A DNA stretch of 9,882 nucleotides from Candidatus Heimdallarchaeota archaeon. GTDB taxonomy: Archaea; Asgardarchaeota; Heimdallarchaeia; Heimdallarchaeales; Heimdallarchaeaceae. Positions 1-6,796 of this stretch are shown one piece after another (position 1 is the stretch's first letter; every line of letters begins with the position of its first letter). The stretch spans positions 1-9,882 of the forward strand of contig JAGLTP010000429.1 of NCBI GenBank assembly GCA_023135215.1, read 5' to 3'. Made by a program: the position numbers and the translations under genes. The notes beneath the pieces are model-generated. The model was given only the letters and a program-made list of their open reading frames with translations. It had not been told where the DNA came from and ran no database searches.

Positions 1-371
1 TTGATTGAATAATATAACATTAGTAGACTGAGAGTGAATGCTAGAATCCCCAGTATAATCAAAACTGCCCTATCACTTAAATGATTAACAACAAACACAC
101 CGCTAATTGTTCCAACTGAAGAAGGTATTGCAATAAGAATGCCAAATTTGAAGTTTACTTCTTTTCTTCTAGCGGCTCCTATAGTTCCAATTAATGCAGG
201 AAAAAATAGTGCTAAGAGAACTGTACCAACAGCTATTTTTACATCTACTCCAAAAATTAGTATTAAGGATGGTACTAATATTACTCCTCCACCAAAACCA
301 CCAATGTTCCCTAAAACTGAAATAACTACCGCAATTAAGCCAATTAGTATAATTTCAACTAGAGCTGGCAT
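1..371 (-). CDS. TauE/SafE family transporter, N-terminal half (C-terminus beyond window)
   Basis: This is a membrane protein of the TauE/SafE family, predicted to export sulfite, organosulfonates or similar small anions; the substrate cannot be read from sequence. I translated it from the reverse complement because it is open to the window edge. About 123 residues are visible. They hold hydrophobic segments near residues 4-22, 30-40, 46-65 and 75-95, and the family's glycine-rich turn GGFGGG at 24-29. A conserved ARRKE loop follows near residue 70. The ATG at 371 is preferred because it puts the glycine-rich turn at exactly the same residue number as in the neighbouring paralogue (530-1375). 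An in-frame ATG at 377 is also possible, and an in-frame TGA lies just upstream of that. By eye roughly two fifths of aligned residues match the neighbour. No clear ribosome binding site is visible. Family assignment is firm; function is inferred. Confidence 0.85.
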   Translation of the reverse strand, partial: MPALVEIILIGLIAVVISVLGNIGGFGGGVILVPSLILIFGVDVKIAVGTVLLALFFPALIGTIGAARRKEVNFKFGILIAIPSSVGTISGVFVVNHLSDRAVLIILGILAFTLSLLMLYYSI

Positions 372-410
372 CAACATGCAGTTTTTTCATCTGATTTAAA
401 TCTACCTACT

Positions 411-423
411 CTTTTATATTTTT
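411..423 (-). promoter_or_regulatory. Candidate archaeal TATA box for the partial TauE/SafE gene
   Basis: Read on the minus strand this is an A/T-rich element with core TATAAAA, about 40 nt upstream of the ATG at 371/377. A start site about 25 nt downstream would leave a short leader of roughly 15-20 nt. The rest of the 372-529 intergenic stretch shows nothing else recognisable. The position fits an archaeal promoter, but the whole region is AT-rich, so chance matches are common. Confidence 0.4.
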
Positions 424-529
424 TGAATTATAAACTTAGAAATGGGTGAAATAAGCAAACTAATTACAAGAATTTAATTATTTGATAAATAATGAGAGAG
501 TTTATAGATTTTTAGCTTTTGTTTATTTT

Positions 530-1375
530 CTAAAAAAGTGGAATAATATAGTAAATCACAAGGAATAAAGCAATGATTAGAAGTAATATGCCAGTTAAGA
601 GTGAGATTTGTTTTCCCTTTATCTTTCCTTTTAACCAAGTTCCAATCCCAGCACCAAGAGGAAGAGAGATTGCTAGCGATAAAAACAAAAACCAATCTAT
701 ATGACCTTCTATGACATGAGTAACTCCCCCTACAGTTGTTTTTATTAAAATGATTAGTAATGAAGTACCTGATGCGATTAATGGAGGTAATCCAAAACCT
801 AGTATGAGCAATGGAGTTTGCAACCATCCTCCACTCATTCCTACCAGACCAGTCAGTAATCCTATGACTAAACCACTTATAATGATTGTAGGGATACTTA
901 CTTTGAATGAATAATTTTTATGATGAATAATGAAAGTTGGTTTAAAATTAGTGATTCTTTCTGATAAGGTTTTTCCTTTTGAAACCTTCAGTGCAAATTC
1001 ATCCTTCAATGCGTGCTTAATCATCCTGTAACTTAGAAGAGCAGCAATAACGCAGACTATTATCATTAACGCAAGTTCTGGAACTCTGTCAGATACTAAA
1101 GAACCAACTAAAGCTCCAATTGAAGCTGGAATAGCAAAAATAATTGCTAGTTTATAATCGATTTCTTTTCTTCTCCATGCACCTAAGACTCCTACAATTG
1201 AGAACACAATTACAGCTAATAATGTTGAGCCTACAATAATATTAAATTCATAGTCGAATAGTACAAATATGAAAGGTACTAGAAATACACCTCCTCCAAA
1301 ACCTGCTATAACACTAACGATTCCGACTAGAAATGCAACTATTGCTATAATCGCTAGTATGGTAGGTGTACTCAT
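530..1375 (-). CDS. TauE/SafE family membrane transporter (predicted sulfite/sulfonate anion exporter)
   Basis: This is a complete 281-residue integral membrane protein of the TauE/SafE family (usual length about 250-280). The family's two internally related halves are both visible. The first has the glycine-rich turn GFGGG at residues 25-29 followed by hydrophobic segments. The second restarts near residue 161 with GLVGMSGG at 176-183. A charged, probably cytoplasmic linker (about 120-158) joins the halves, and hydrophobic helices continue to the C-terminus. Known members export sulfite, sulfoacetate or related anions; the substrate here is inferred only. ATG 1375 has no Shine-Dalgarno sequence, but a TATA-like box sits about 25 nt upstream, which suggests leaderless initiation. 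It lies between a sulfotransferase gene 84 bp upstream and its own paralogue about 158 bp downstream. The sulfur-related setting is suggestive but does not prove shared function. Confidence 0.9.
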   Translation of the reverse strand: MSTPTILAIIAIVAFLVGIVSVIAGFGGGVFLVPFIFVLFDYEFNIIVGSTLLAVIVFSIVGVLGAWRRKEIDYKLAIIFAIPASIGALVGSLVSDRVPELALMIIVCVIAALLSYRMIKHALKDEFALKVSKGKTLSERITNFKPTFIIHHKNYSFKVSIPTIIISGLVIGLLTGLVGMSGGWLQTPLLILGFGLPPLIASGTSLLIILIKTTVGGVTHVIEGHIDWFLFLSLAISLPLGAGIGTWLKGKIKGKQISLLTGILLLIIALFLVIYYIIPLF

Positions 1376-1396
1376 GCTCTTGTAATTTTTAAGTTG

Positions 1397-1404
1397 TTTT
1401 TAAA
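1397..1404 (-). promoter_or_regulatory. Candidate TATA box for a leaderless transporter transcript
   Basis: The minus-strand octamer TTTAAAAA is centred about 25 nt upstream of ATG 1375, the spacing expected if transcription begins at or next to the start codon. No ribosome binding site precedes that ATG, which agrees with a leaderless message. The match is loose and the background is AT-rich. Confidence 0.3.
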
Positions 1405-1459
1405 TTGTTCCTTCTTGAGACATGTAACAAGAAAATAGAGAAACTCTTGAAAAGAGGTT

Positions 1460-2356
1460 TTAATTGGTAATCAAGCTAAAAATCGATACATCTGTATCCT
1501 CAATTTTTGATTTCACATATTCCTGTTCCTCTTTACTAAAAATCATGTTAAATTTGCTTCGTTTTCCTATTTCCTTAGACACATTTTCTTTCCATTCTTC
1601 ATCTTTTGATATAATTTTAGAAGCTTCATCTTTGTATTCTTCTAACATTCTTTCTTCAAATGGTAACTGAAGTTTCTCACAAAGATGCTTTATTATGGAT
1701 TCAGGATTCTTAACAAACTCCTCATATAAAACAAAAGAGTGGTTAGTTTTTCCCAGATATTTAATGCTTATAATGAAATCTCTTTTCCATCTCCCTATAC
1801 AGTTATCTAGAGTACGTTCTCCTCCCCATTTATCTGAATGTTTGCGAGTTACTTCATAAAGAGAAGCGATAACATCTTCACCTTGTCTGATAATGTGAAT
1901 ATAATTTATATCAGGATCAGTCTTTTCCAGAAGATTAACATATCTCAGATGGGATGGTGTTTTCTCAAGCCAAATTGAATATCCTTTCTGTAGAGTAATT
2001 TCATCAAGTATTTTTAGGAGACTACCTATCCAATCTTTTAGAATTACTGTTCTTGGATTTATTGTAGCTAGTAGAGTTTCCGAATCTGCAGTTTTTGTTT
2101 CTTCCATAAACTGTTTAACAAGATTTACATTCTTCTTTTTAAATCTCCATAATTGTTGTTTTGAACGTCTCATAGGTATAGTTTTAGAGAAGAAGTGTGT
2201 TTCAGGGAAGGAATATATTTGTGAATGAGCTGATAATAGACTTTGTAATAAAGTAGTTCCCGATCTAGCAGCACCAACTAGAAAAATCCTCTTCTGAATC
2301 TTCTCACTCATCAGTATTCTCTTCACACTTAATTTATAGTTAATTTCTGGTTTCAT
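1460..2356 (-). CDS. PAPS-dependent sulfotransferase (Sulfotransfer_3-like)
   Basis: This is a predicted cytoplasmic sulfotransferase moving sulfate from PAPS to an acceptor hydroxyl, here perhaps a sugar. The 5'-phosphosulfate loop is VGAARSGTTLL at residues 27-37. A PETHFF segment follows at 51-56, as in Sulfotransfer_3-type enzymes, then a WLEKTP motif at 129-134. The 3'-phosphate motif has Arg157 and Ser165 at the family's eight-residue spacing (IIRQGEDVIAS). A YEEF...NPE segment lies after residue 210, typical of the C-terminal helical part. Length is 298 residues, normal for the family. ATG 2356 is chosen because a TATA-like box lies about 35 nt upstream. An internal ATG at 2311 (residue 16) would give a P-loop nearer the N-terminus and is a real alternative. 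It is divergent from the sulfotransferase at 2455 and upstream of the transporter pair. The acceptor is unknown. Confidence 0.9.
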   Translation of the reverse strand: MKPEINYKLSVKRILMSEKIQKRIFLVGAARSGTTLLQSLLSAHSQIYSFPETHFFSKTIPMRRSKQQLWRFKKKNVNLVKQFMEETKTADSETLLATINPRTVILKDWIGSLLKILDEITLQKGYSIWLEKTPSHLRYVNLLEKTDPDINYIHIIRQGEDVIASLYEVTRKHSDKWGGERTLDNCIGRWKRDFIISIKYLGKTNHSFVLYEEFVKNPESIIKHLCEKLQLPFEERMLEEYKDEASKIISKDEEWKENVSKEIGKRSKFNMIFSKEEQEYVKSKIEDTDVSIFSLITN

Positions 2357-2454
2357 TCTTTAAAACATTAACTGATAGTCTTTTTTCTATAATAAGATTT
2401 TAATATCGAGCAATTAGCAAAAACTTAGGATAATTATAACAAGATTTGATAATT
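2357..2454. promoter_or_regulatory. Shared divergent promoter region between two sulfotransferase genes
   Basis: These 98 bp separate two divergently transcribed sulfotransferase genes. A box at 2388-2395 reads TATAATAA on the plus strand and TTATTATA on the minus strand, so it could serve either direction. For the minus gene it sits about 35 nt before ATG 2356, giving a leader of about 10 nt. For the plus gene it lies about 60 nt before ATG 2455. A second A/T element at 2431-2440 is about 20 nt before that ATG and could support a near-leaderless message instead. No convincing ribosome binding site precedes either start. No operator repeat was found. Confidence 0.4.
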
Positions 2455-3297
2455 ATGATGATTGAACAAACCTCTAATTTGAGGCTTAAATTCCAATTAC
2501 TCAAAGATTTCATAGCTTCGTTCATAAGGAGTTTATTTGTTCGTAAACATTTCAAAAGCATAGAGAAATATATTATGTTTATAGGTTATCCAAGAAGTGG
2601 TCACAGCATATTTGGTTCTATGCTTGATGCTCATCCAAATATAATCATTGCACACGAACAAAATATTTTGCTTTACTTAAAGGCTGGATTTAGTAAGGAT
2701 CAGATTTTCTCTTTAATTTTGAAAAATTCAAGAGATTTTACTAAAGCTGGACGACAATGGGAGGAATACAAATATGAGATTCCAAATCAATGGCAAGGAG
2801 ACTTTGATCAACTTAAGTTAATAGGTGATAAGAAAGGGGGAGTGTCTTCACTAATGATTCTCAATGATCCTACTTTAATTGAGAAATTACTCAAAAGGAT
2901 AAAGAAAGAATTAGTTTTTGTACATGTTATTAGAAATCCATATGATAATATTACTACAATGTCTAAGAAACACAAAGTCGAGTTGAAATCCAGTATCAAG
3001 AGTTACTTCAGAAGAGCTGAAGCTGTAAAAATAATTAAGGAGAGATATCCAGAAATTCCTATGCTTGATGTAGAACATGAAGAATTAATTTCAAATCCAA
3101 AAGCGGAATTGGAAAGAATATGTAAATTCCTTGGAATAGATTATTCAGAGGATTATCTTGAATCATGCTCAAGTATTGTTATGAAAAAACCTAGCAAGAC
3201 TCGCTTTAAAGCTGAATGGACAGACGATGACAAGGAATCAGTAAAACAACAACTTGCTGATTATGATTATTTAGCAAAATATTCATTTGATGATTAG
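2455..3297 (+). CDS. Sulfotransferase family protein (P-loop GYPRSGHS type)
   Basis: This is a predicted PAPS-dependent sulfotransferase of a subfamily different from its neighbours. The phosphosulfate loop is GYPRSGHS at residues 44-51, followed by a conserved LDAHPN and an AHEQN segment near 66-70. A GDKKGG motif lies at 124-129, and the 3'-phosphate motif HVIRNPYDN begins near 157 with Arg160; Thr168 stands where many family members have serine. About 40 residues precede the P-loop and include a basic, amphipathic stretch with several Phe and Leu residues, which could lie along the membrane; this is inference. The ATG at 2455 is chosen over an in-frame TTG at 2446 and an adjacent ATG at 2458. 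It is the only plus-strand gene here, divergent from one sulfotransferase and tail-to-tail with another two bases away. It probably has its own promoter. The acceptor is unknown, but the glycan cluster suggests a sugar. Confidence 0.88.
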   Translation: MMIEQTSNLRLKFQLLKDFIASFIRSLFVRKHFKSIEKYIMFIGYPRSGHSIFGSMLDAHPNIIIAHEQNILLYLKAGFSKDQIFSLILKNSRDFTKAGRQWEEYKYEIPNQWQGDFDQLKLIGDKKGGVSSLMILNDPTLIEKLLKRIKKELVFVHVIRNPYDNITTMSKKHKVELKSSIKSYFRRAEAVKIIKERYPEIPMLDVEHEELISNPKAELERICKFLGIDYSEDYLESCSSIVMKKPSKTRFKAEWTDDDKESVKQQLADYDYLAKYSFDD

Positions 3298-3299
3298 GA

Positions 3300-4106
3300 T
3301 TATTCTTCTGGAAAAGAATAGTCATACTTGTCGATTATAAATTTCTCTCGCTCTTTTATATGGCTTTTAGTTTCATCATCATAATAGAATGAAGCTCCAT
3401 GATGTTTAGAGACATTTTTTTTTCTTTCAATTTTCTTGAGTAATTCTTCTTTTATTTTTGTATCTAGGGAATGCCCAGCTTTTTCTACAACTTTGATGAA
3501 ATCTTCTTCAAGGTTTTCAAGGTATATCACTCCATCCAAAAGATTGTTTACTTTGTCATATTCGACGAGCTCATCAAGATTTCTTATTTGTTGTGAAACT
3601 TTCTTTTTGTAGAAATTTTTCATATGTAATTTGCTATATCTAAATGTCATAAAACCTGCAAATTCTGTTAGAGAACTATCTGAATATCCTTCTCTAAGAT
3701 CTATGATCCTCTTTTCATCACACAGAAGCTTAAACCATTTTTTGAAGAGAATTGGTTCTTCTGATGATACATAATAACTCTCCCATAATTTTGTAGGCTT
3801 TGTTATTTCACTCCATGCATTTTTAAATCTTAGTTTTACAATATCCTTCAAAATTATTGATAAACTACGTTTTGTTAATCTAGTATATAGCCCACCTTTC
3901 TTACCGCAACAAAAAGCCCAAAGAGAAACATACCAATTCCAAGGATTCCTGACTGATCTTACTATCATTTTTTCAGTCTTATAATCAGTTAACCAATTGT
4001 GTTTACCTATTTTTTCTCCACCAACATGTTTCCTTAGAAGTGACGCAATATGGGTGCAAGCTGTTTTCTGTAATTCTAGGTAGATTAATTCACTTGTAAT
4101 AAACAA
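3300..4106 (-). CDS. Sulfotransferase family 2-like protein (LQKTACTH / VRNPWNWYVSLW type)
   Basis: This is a third, distantly related sulfotransferase-type enzyme, probably cytoplasmic and PAPS-using. The N-terminal loop ELQKTACTH has its Lys-Thr pair at residues 14-15, in the style of the KTAGT loop of Sulfotransfer_2-like proteins. The 3'-phosphate motif VRNPWNWYVSLW follows unusually soon, with Arg53 and Ser61 correctly spaced, then a Cys-Cys-Gly turn at 66-68. The C-terminus carries YYDDET at 241-246 followed by a charged helix and a KYDYSF end, as in this subfamily. Start choice is open. TTG 4106 has a GGTGA site five bases upstream, the same layout as another gene in the cluster. GTG 4115 has no such site but stands about 24 nt from a good TATA box and could be leaderless. 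It is the last gene of the minus-strand glycan run, 74 bp after the flippase. The acceptor is unknown. Confidence 0.82.
   Translation of the reverse strand: MFITSELIYLELQKTACTHIASLLRKHVGGEKIGKHNWLTDYKTEKMIVRSVRNPWNWYVSLWAFCCGKKGGLYTRLTKRSLSIILKDIVKLRFKNAWSEITKPTKLWESYYVSSEEPILFKKWFKLLCDEKRIIDLREGYSDSSLTEFAGFMTFRYSKLHMKNFYKKKVSQQIRNLDELVEYDKVNNLLDGVIYLENLEEDFIKVVEKAGHSLDTKIKEELLKKIERKKNVSKHHGASFYYDDETKSHIKEREKFIIDKYDYSFPEE
3415..3423 (+). terminator. Possible oligo-T terminator for the plus-strand sulfotransferase transcript
   Basis: A run of nine T lies about 118 bp past the stop of the plus-strand gene, inside the convergent sulfotransferase gene, where it encodes lysines on the other strand. 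Archaeal polymerase commonly stops at such T runs without a hairpin. There is no room for a terminator in the two-base gap between the convergent stops, so termination must occur within the opposing gene. No supporting structure was seen. Confidence 0.25.
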
Positions 4107-4111
4107 TTTAG

Positions 4112-4116
4112 TCACC
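4112..4116 (-). promoter_or_regulatory. Shine-Dalgarno GGTGA for TTG start at 4106
   Basis: GGTGA is followed by five bases (CTAAA) and then TTG. The same GGTGA-N5-TTG layout precedes the sulfotransferase gene starting at 7765, where TTG is the only usable start. The site overlaps the competing GTG start at 4115, so the two initiation models exclude each other. Confidence 0.5.
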
Positions 4117-4134
4117 TTTCGTTCTTAGAATTTT

Positions 4135-4142
4135 TATTTATA
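4135..4142 (-). promoter_or_regulatory. Candidate TATA box upstream of the third sulfotransferase
   Basis: The minus-strand element TATAAATA is preceded by a purine-rich GAAAG that could act as a BRE. Its centre is about 24 nt before GTG 4115 and about 33 nt before TTG 4106. It lies in the 74-bp gap after the flippase gene and would allow the sulfotransferase to be expressed apart from the upstream operon. It is the best TATA match in the window, by eye. Confidence 0.45.
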
Positions 4143-4180
4143 CTTTCTTATTAGAGTTTTCAGAAAGAAATTTTCAAAAG

Positions 4181-5761
4181 TTACACAGATGTTGTTCTTG
4201 TACTGATATACGATTTCACTAGTGTCTTAACAAAATTATAATCTTCTTTCTTGATTAATCTGAACAAGAATATTAAACCTACATATAGAATAGCACTGAT
4301 TAAGAAGGGTACAATCAATGTTATGTTTATTCCACCTTCTATGACATAAAGGTTGAAAATAATACCTATTCCAATAGAGACAATAGCTGATACTAGAATC
4401 TTCAATACAACTTTATAATCATAATGTATTTTGAAATAACGTTGAGATACTATTGTTAAAACGATAAGATTCGAGCCCTTGATTACAACATAAACCACAC
4501 CTATCCCAAGTAGTCCCATAGTAGGAATCAAGAAATAAGCTGTTAAGGCACCAGAACCAACGCTAATTATTCCTGCGACTAGAACCCAGTAATTCTTCAA
4601 TTTAATAGTATGTCCATAAGCGATTATGTTCGTTAGTTGCTCGCAACCTTTAGAGATAAACAGGAGAGGTATCAAATAGATACCAGCTAAATAAGTACTG
4701 TTAGTAAAAATATACGTGATAAGGAGTGGTGAAAATGCAAAGAGCAAAATACATAGCGCGATAATAATAATCCCATACAGTTTAGAAATCATAATCGTCA
4801 GGTTTTCCATACTCTCAAGTTTTTTACTCTCATAATATTTGAATATAATGGGACGATAAACAGTTCTGAACATTTGTCCAACCATCAGCAAGATGTTCGC
4901 TATCGGTACTGCTCCAAATATATAAAGAGCAATTAGCGCTTCACCTTCCTGGGAATACACTTGATCTATATATACCAATAAATATAGATTGAAGGTTCTT
5001 AGTAAAATTGTCATTCCATAAACTGGTGTGGAGAAAGCAAATACTGATTTTAATTCTTTGAACGAGAATTTTCCTATCCCCAAATCTTTTATCAAAACAA
5101 AACCACTGTAAATAGCGACTATTAATTCAGCAGCACTCACACCTAGAATCAGTCCTAATAGTCCTTGATCCAAAACAACAACAAAGATAATTCCAAGTGG
5201 AATCTGTAGAAGAATTCGCATAATAACAGGAATAGCATAATATCTTGAATTCTGTAAAGATCCTGCAATATTATAACACAATGTTGAAAAGAACTGTGCT
5301 AAAGCGATCACACCAACTGCAAGAAGTGTTATGACATAAGGTTCTATATCTAAAAAGGAAGGATAGAAACCACTTGCAAAATAAAGGATAAGAAAAACAC
5401 CTATAATTATTGCTTCAATAACTACAAATGAAATAAAACCTGAAAAGACCAAATCCTGTAAATTCTTCTTCTGTCCTTTAACCTTATACTTGACTGTATA
5501 AAGGTTTAAAGCAGACTGAAAACCTATACTCGCATAAGCTAAAATTGTCATAGAAGCAGTAACAAAAATAGCATACTGCCCCATCTCTTCCTGAGGGAGA
5601 ATATTCGTGAATATTTTTGTGAAAGCAATACTTAATCCTTTGGACAGAACAATAGTGATCCCAAATGTAATTAGGAATTTTGTTCCAGCTCCTTGTTTAA
5701 GTAGAGAATATTTTTTTGTTTCTTCCACACTTTTCACCAAGTACTCGATTCTTAATTTCAT
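4181..5761 (-). CDS. Polysaccharide/oligosaccharide flippase (MOP superfamily, Wzx-like)
   Basis: This is a predicted membrane flippase moving lipid-linked glycan from the cytoplasmic to the outer face. It has 526 residues with many hydrophobic segments spread over the whole length, consistent with the 12-14 helices of polysaccharide-export MOP proteins. A typical N-terminal pattern is visible: a charged start, a first helix near residues 27-50, then LPQEEMGQYAIF near 55, which matches the conserved turn before helix 2 in this family. There is a short charged tail. The ATG at 5761 is preferred; the codon just before it is TTG, and the upstream gene's TAG abuts that, leaving three bases between the genes. 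No ribosome binding site is visible, so translational coupling is likely. It sits directly after a glycosyltransferase in a run also holding sulfotransferases, so the cargo may be a sulfated glycan. Glycan specificity cannot be read from sequence. Confidence 0.9.
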   Translation of the reverse strand: MKLRIEYLVKSVEETKKYSLLKQGAGTKFLITFGITIVLSKGLSIAFTKIFTNILPQEEMGQYAIFVTASMTILAYASIGFQSALNLYTVKYKVKGQKKNLQDLVFSGFISFVVIEAIIIGVFLILYFASGFYPSFLDIEPYVITLLAVGVIALAQFFSTLCYNIAGSLQNSRYYAIPVIMRILLQIPLGIIFVVVLDQGLLGLILGVSAAELIVAIYSGFVLIKDLGIGKFSFKELKSVFAFSTPVYGMTILLRTFNLYLLVYIDQVYSQEGEALIALYIFGAVPIANILLMVGQMFRTVYRPIIFKYYESKKLESMENLTIMISKLYGIIIIALCILLFAFSPLLITYIFTNSTYLAGIYLIPLLFISKGCEQLTNIIAYGHTIKLKNYWVLVAGIISVGSGALTAYFLIPTMGLLGIGVVYVVIKGSNLIVLTIVSQRYFKIHYDYKVVLKILVSAIVSIGIGIIFNLYVIEGGINITLIVPFLISAILYVGLIFLFRLIKKEDYNFVKTLVKSYISTRTTSV

Positions 5762-5764
5762 CAA

Positions 5765-6772
5765 CTAAAGAGAACTTATGATTTCTTTCAGTTGTGACTC
5801 TTCTTTAAATCTTATTATTTTTTCATCTTGTTCGTCCTTTATGCAGCCCTTATCTACTACTATGATTTTTTTATTATAACTTAAACCTAAATGTAAAACT
5901 GCTGAGGTTAGAAGTTTGTCATAATTCAAAATCAAATAGTCTGCTGAGTTAAAGAAAATAGGAACAGCATCATTTGGTATTGCTTTATCAATCAATAAAA
6001 TATTCGAATGATTCTTTATTAATTGTTTAATTTCATCCAGATATTCTTTTTCTACATTTCTCACTTTCCCAGCAATTATTAGTTTTTTATTTTTTTCAAG
6101 CTGAGAAAAGATCTCTGCAGTTTCCTTTATTCTCTTGTATTTACCTATCAAACCAAATGAAAGGAAAATTAAATCATCTTCCTTAAGACTGTTGTTAACA
6201 TATTTCTCATTAAGTTCCTTTATTGCTTCTTTTCTAGGCATCAATTTCGCGGGATATTGAGGAATTTCAACTATGAAAAATTTCTTCTTTCTTACCCATA
6301 GTTTTTTAGACATTATTTCGATAGCTTCATTACAATGAACATGGAGTTTTGAAGCAATTAACGCAAGGAATTTTCTTGATAAGCTGTTGAATAATTTAAA
6401 CTTTCCATGATGTGGAGCTATATTGTGAACTGTCCATAAGACAGTCCCTCCTACTAATCTATAGAGGAGAATCCAGTATGTTCTCCAAACAAAATAGAAG
6501 AAATTTTGGAGTTTATTCAAATGATACCAATGATGGTGATAGATACTCTTCTCTCCCTTAATTCTTGAGAAAACAATCTTTGGATATTCCGAAATTGATA
6601 AATTCACTACAGAAATGTTATGTTTTTCGAAATCACGAATGATGGGATTGTACAAAAGATATAGATAATCAATCTCAGCATCCTTTGTCGGAATCTCTGG
6701 AACCACATAGACTTTTTCTACATCTTTTCTCAACTCCAGGTACTTCTGAATCATAGTGTTCTTATTCGTCAT
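5765..6772 (-). CDS. GT-B fold glycosyltransferase (GumK/GT4-like)
   Basis: This is a predicted cytoplasmic-face glycosyltransferase adding a sugar from a nucleotide donor to a growing lipid-linked glycan. The N-terminal acceptor domain has a histidine-rich HHHWYHL at residues 79-85 and WTVHNIAPH at 113-121, both typical of a family of bacterial and archaeal exopolysaccharide transferases. The second Rossmann domain opens with FLSFGLIGKYKRIKE at 203-217, where the family usually has a basic residue-rich loop gripping the donor phosphates. A segment SADYLILNYDKLLTSAVLHL near 277-296 fits the donor-site region (compare the family's ADVxxLPY...LTSGAL). Length is 335 residues, slightly short but normal. 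ATG 6772 is supported by GAGG eight bases upstream. It lies between a sulfotransferase (24 bp) and the flippase (3 bp). Sugar donor and linkage are unknown; mannose or glucose types are common in this family. Confidence 0.87.
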   Translation of the reverse strand: MTNKNTMIQKYLELRKDVEKVYVVPEIPTKDAEIDYLYLLYNPIIRDFEKHNISVVNLSISEYPKIVFSRIKGEKSIYHHHWYHLNKLQNFFYFVWRTYWILLYRLVGGTVLWTVHNIAPHHGKFKLFNSLSRKFLALIASKLHVHCNEAIEIMSKKLWVRKKKFFIVEIPQYPAKLMPRKEAIKELNEKYVNNSLKEDDLIFLSFGLIGKYKRIKETAEIFSQLEKNKKLIIAGKVRNVEKEYLDEIKQLIKNHSNILLIDKAIPNDAVPIFFNSADYLILNYDKLLTSAVLHLGLSYNKKIIVVDKGCIKDEQDEKIIRFKEESQLKEIISSL

Positions 6773-6780
6773 CTCAAGTT

Positions 6781-6784
6781 CCTC
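6781..6784 (-). promoter_or_regulatory. Shine-Dalgarno GAGG for the glycosyltransferase start at 6772
   Basis: GAGG on the minus strand is separated from ATG 6772 by eight bases. It lies in the 24-bp gap after the preceding sulfotransferase stop and supports this start over the internal ATG at residue 7. Confidence 0.5.
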
Positions 6785-6796
6785 AACATTTGATAT

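Noticed and set aside
139..399. Plus-strand open frame of 86 codons
   Set aside because: It is antisense to the partial TauE/SafE gene, whose minus-strand translation is clearly family-like; the plus-strand product is a low-complexity Pro/Thr/Ile shadow.
474..827. Minus-strand open frame of 117 codons
   Set aside because: It overlaps the complete TauE/SafE gene in another frame of the same strand and its composition is unlike any membrane or soluble family I recognise.
1464..1670. Plus-strand open frame of 68 codons
   Set aside because: It is antisense inside the 3' end of the first sulfotransferase and has a serine-rich shadow composition.
2808..2999. Minus-strand open frame of 63 codons
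   Set aside because: It lies antisense within the plus-strand sulfotransferase, which carries clear motifs at this position.
4116..4180. Possible hairpin terminator after the flippase gene
   Set aside because: Short A/T-rich repeats (GAAA/TTTC) occur, but no stem longer than a few pairs forms; this is ordinary AT-rich spacer holding a TATA-like box.
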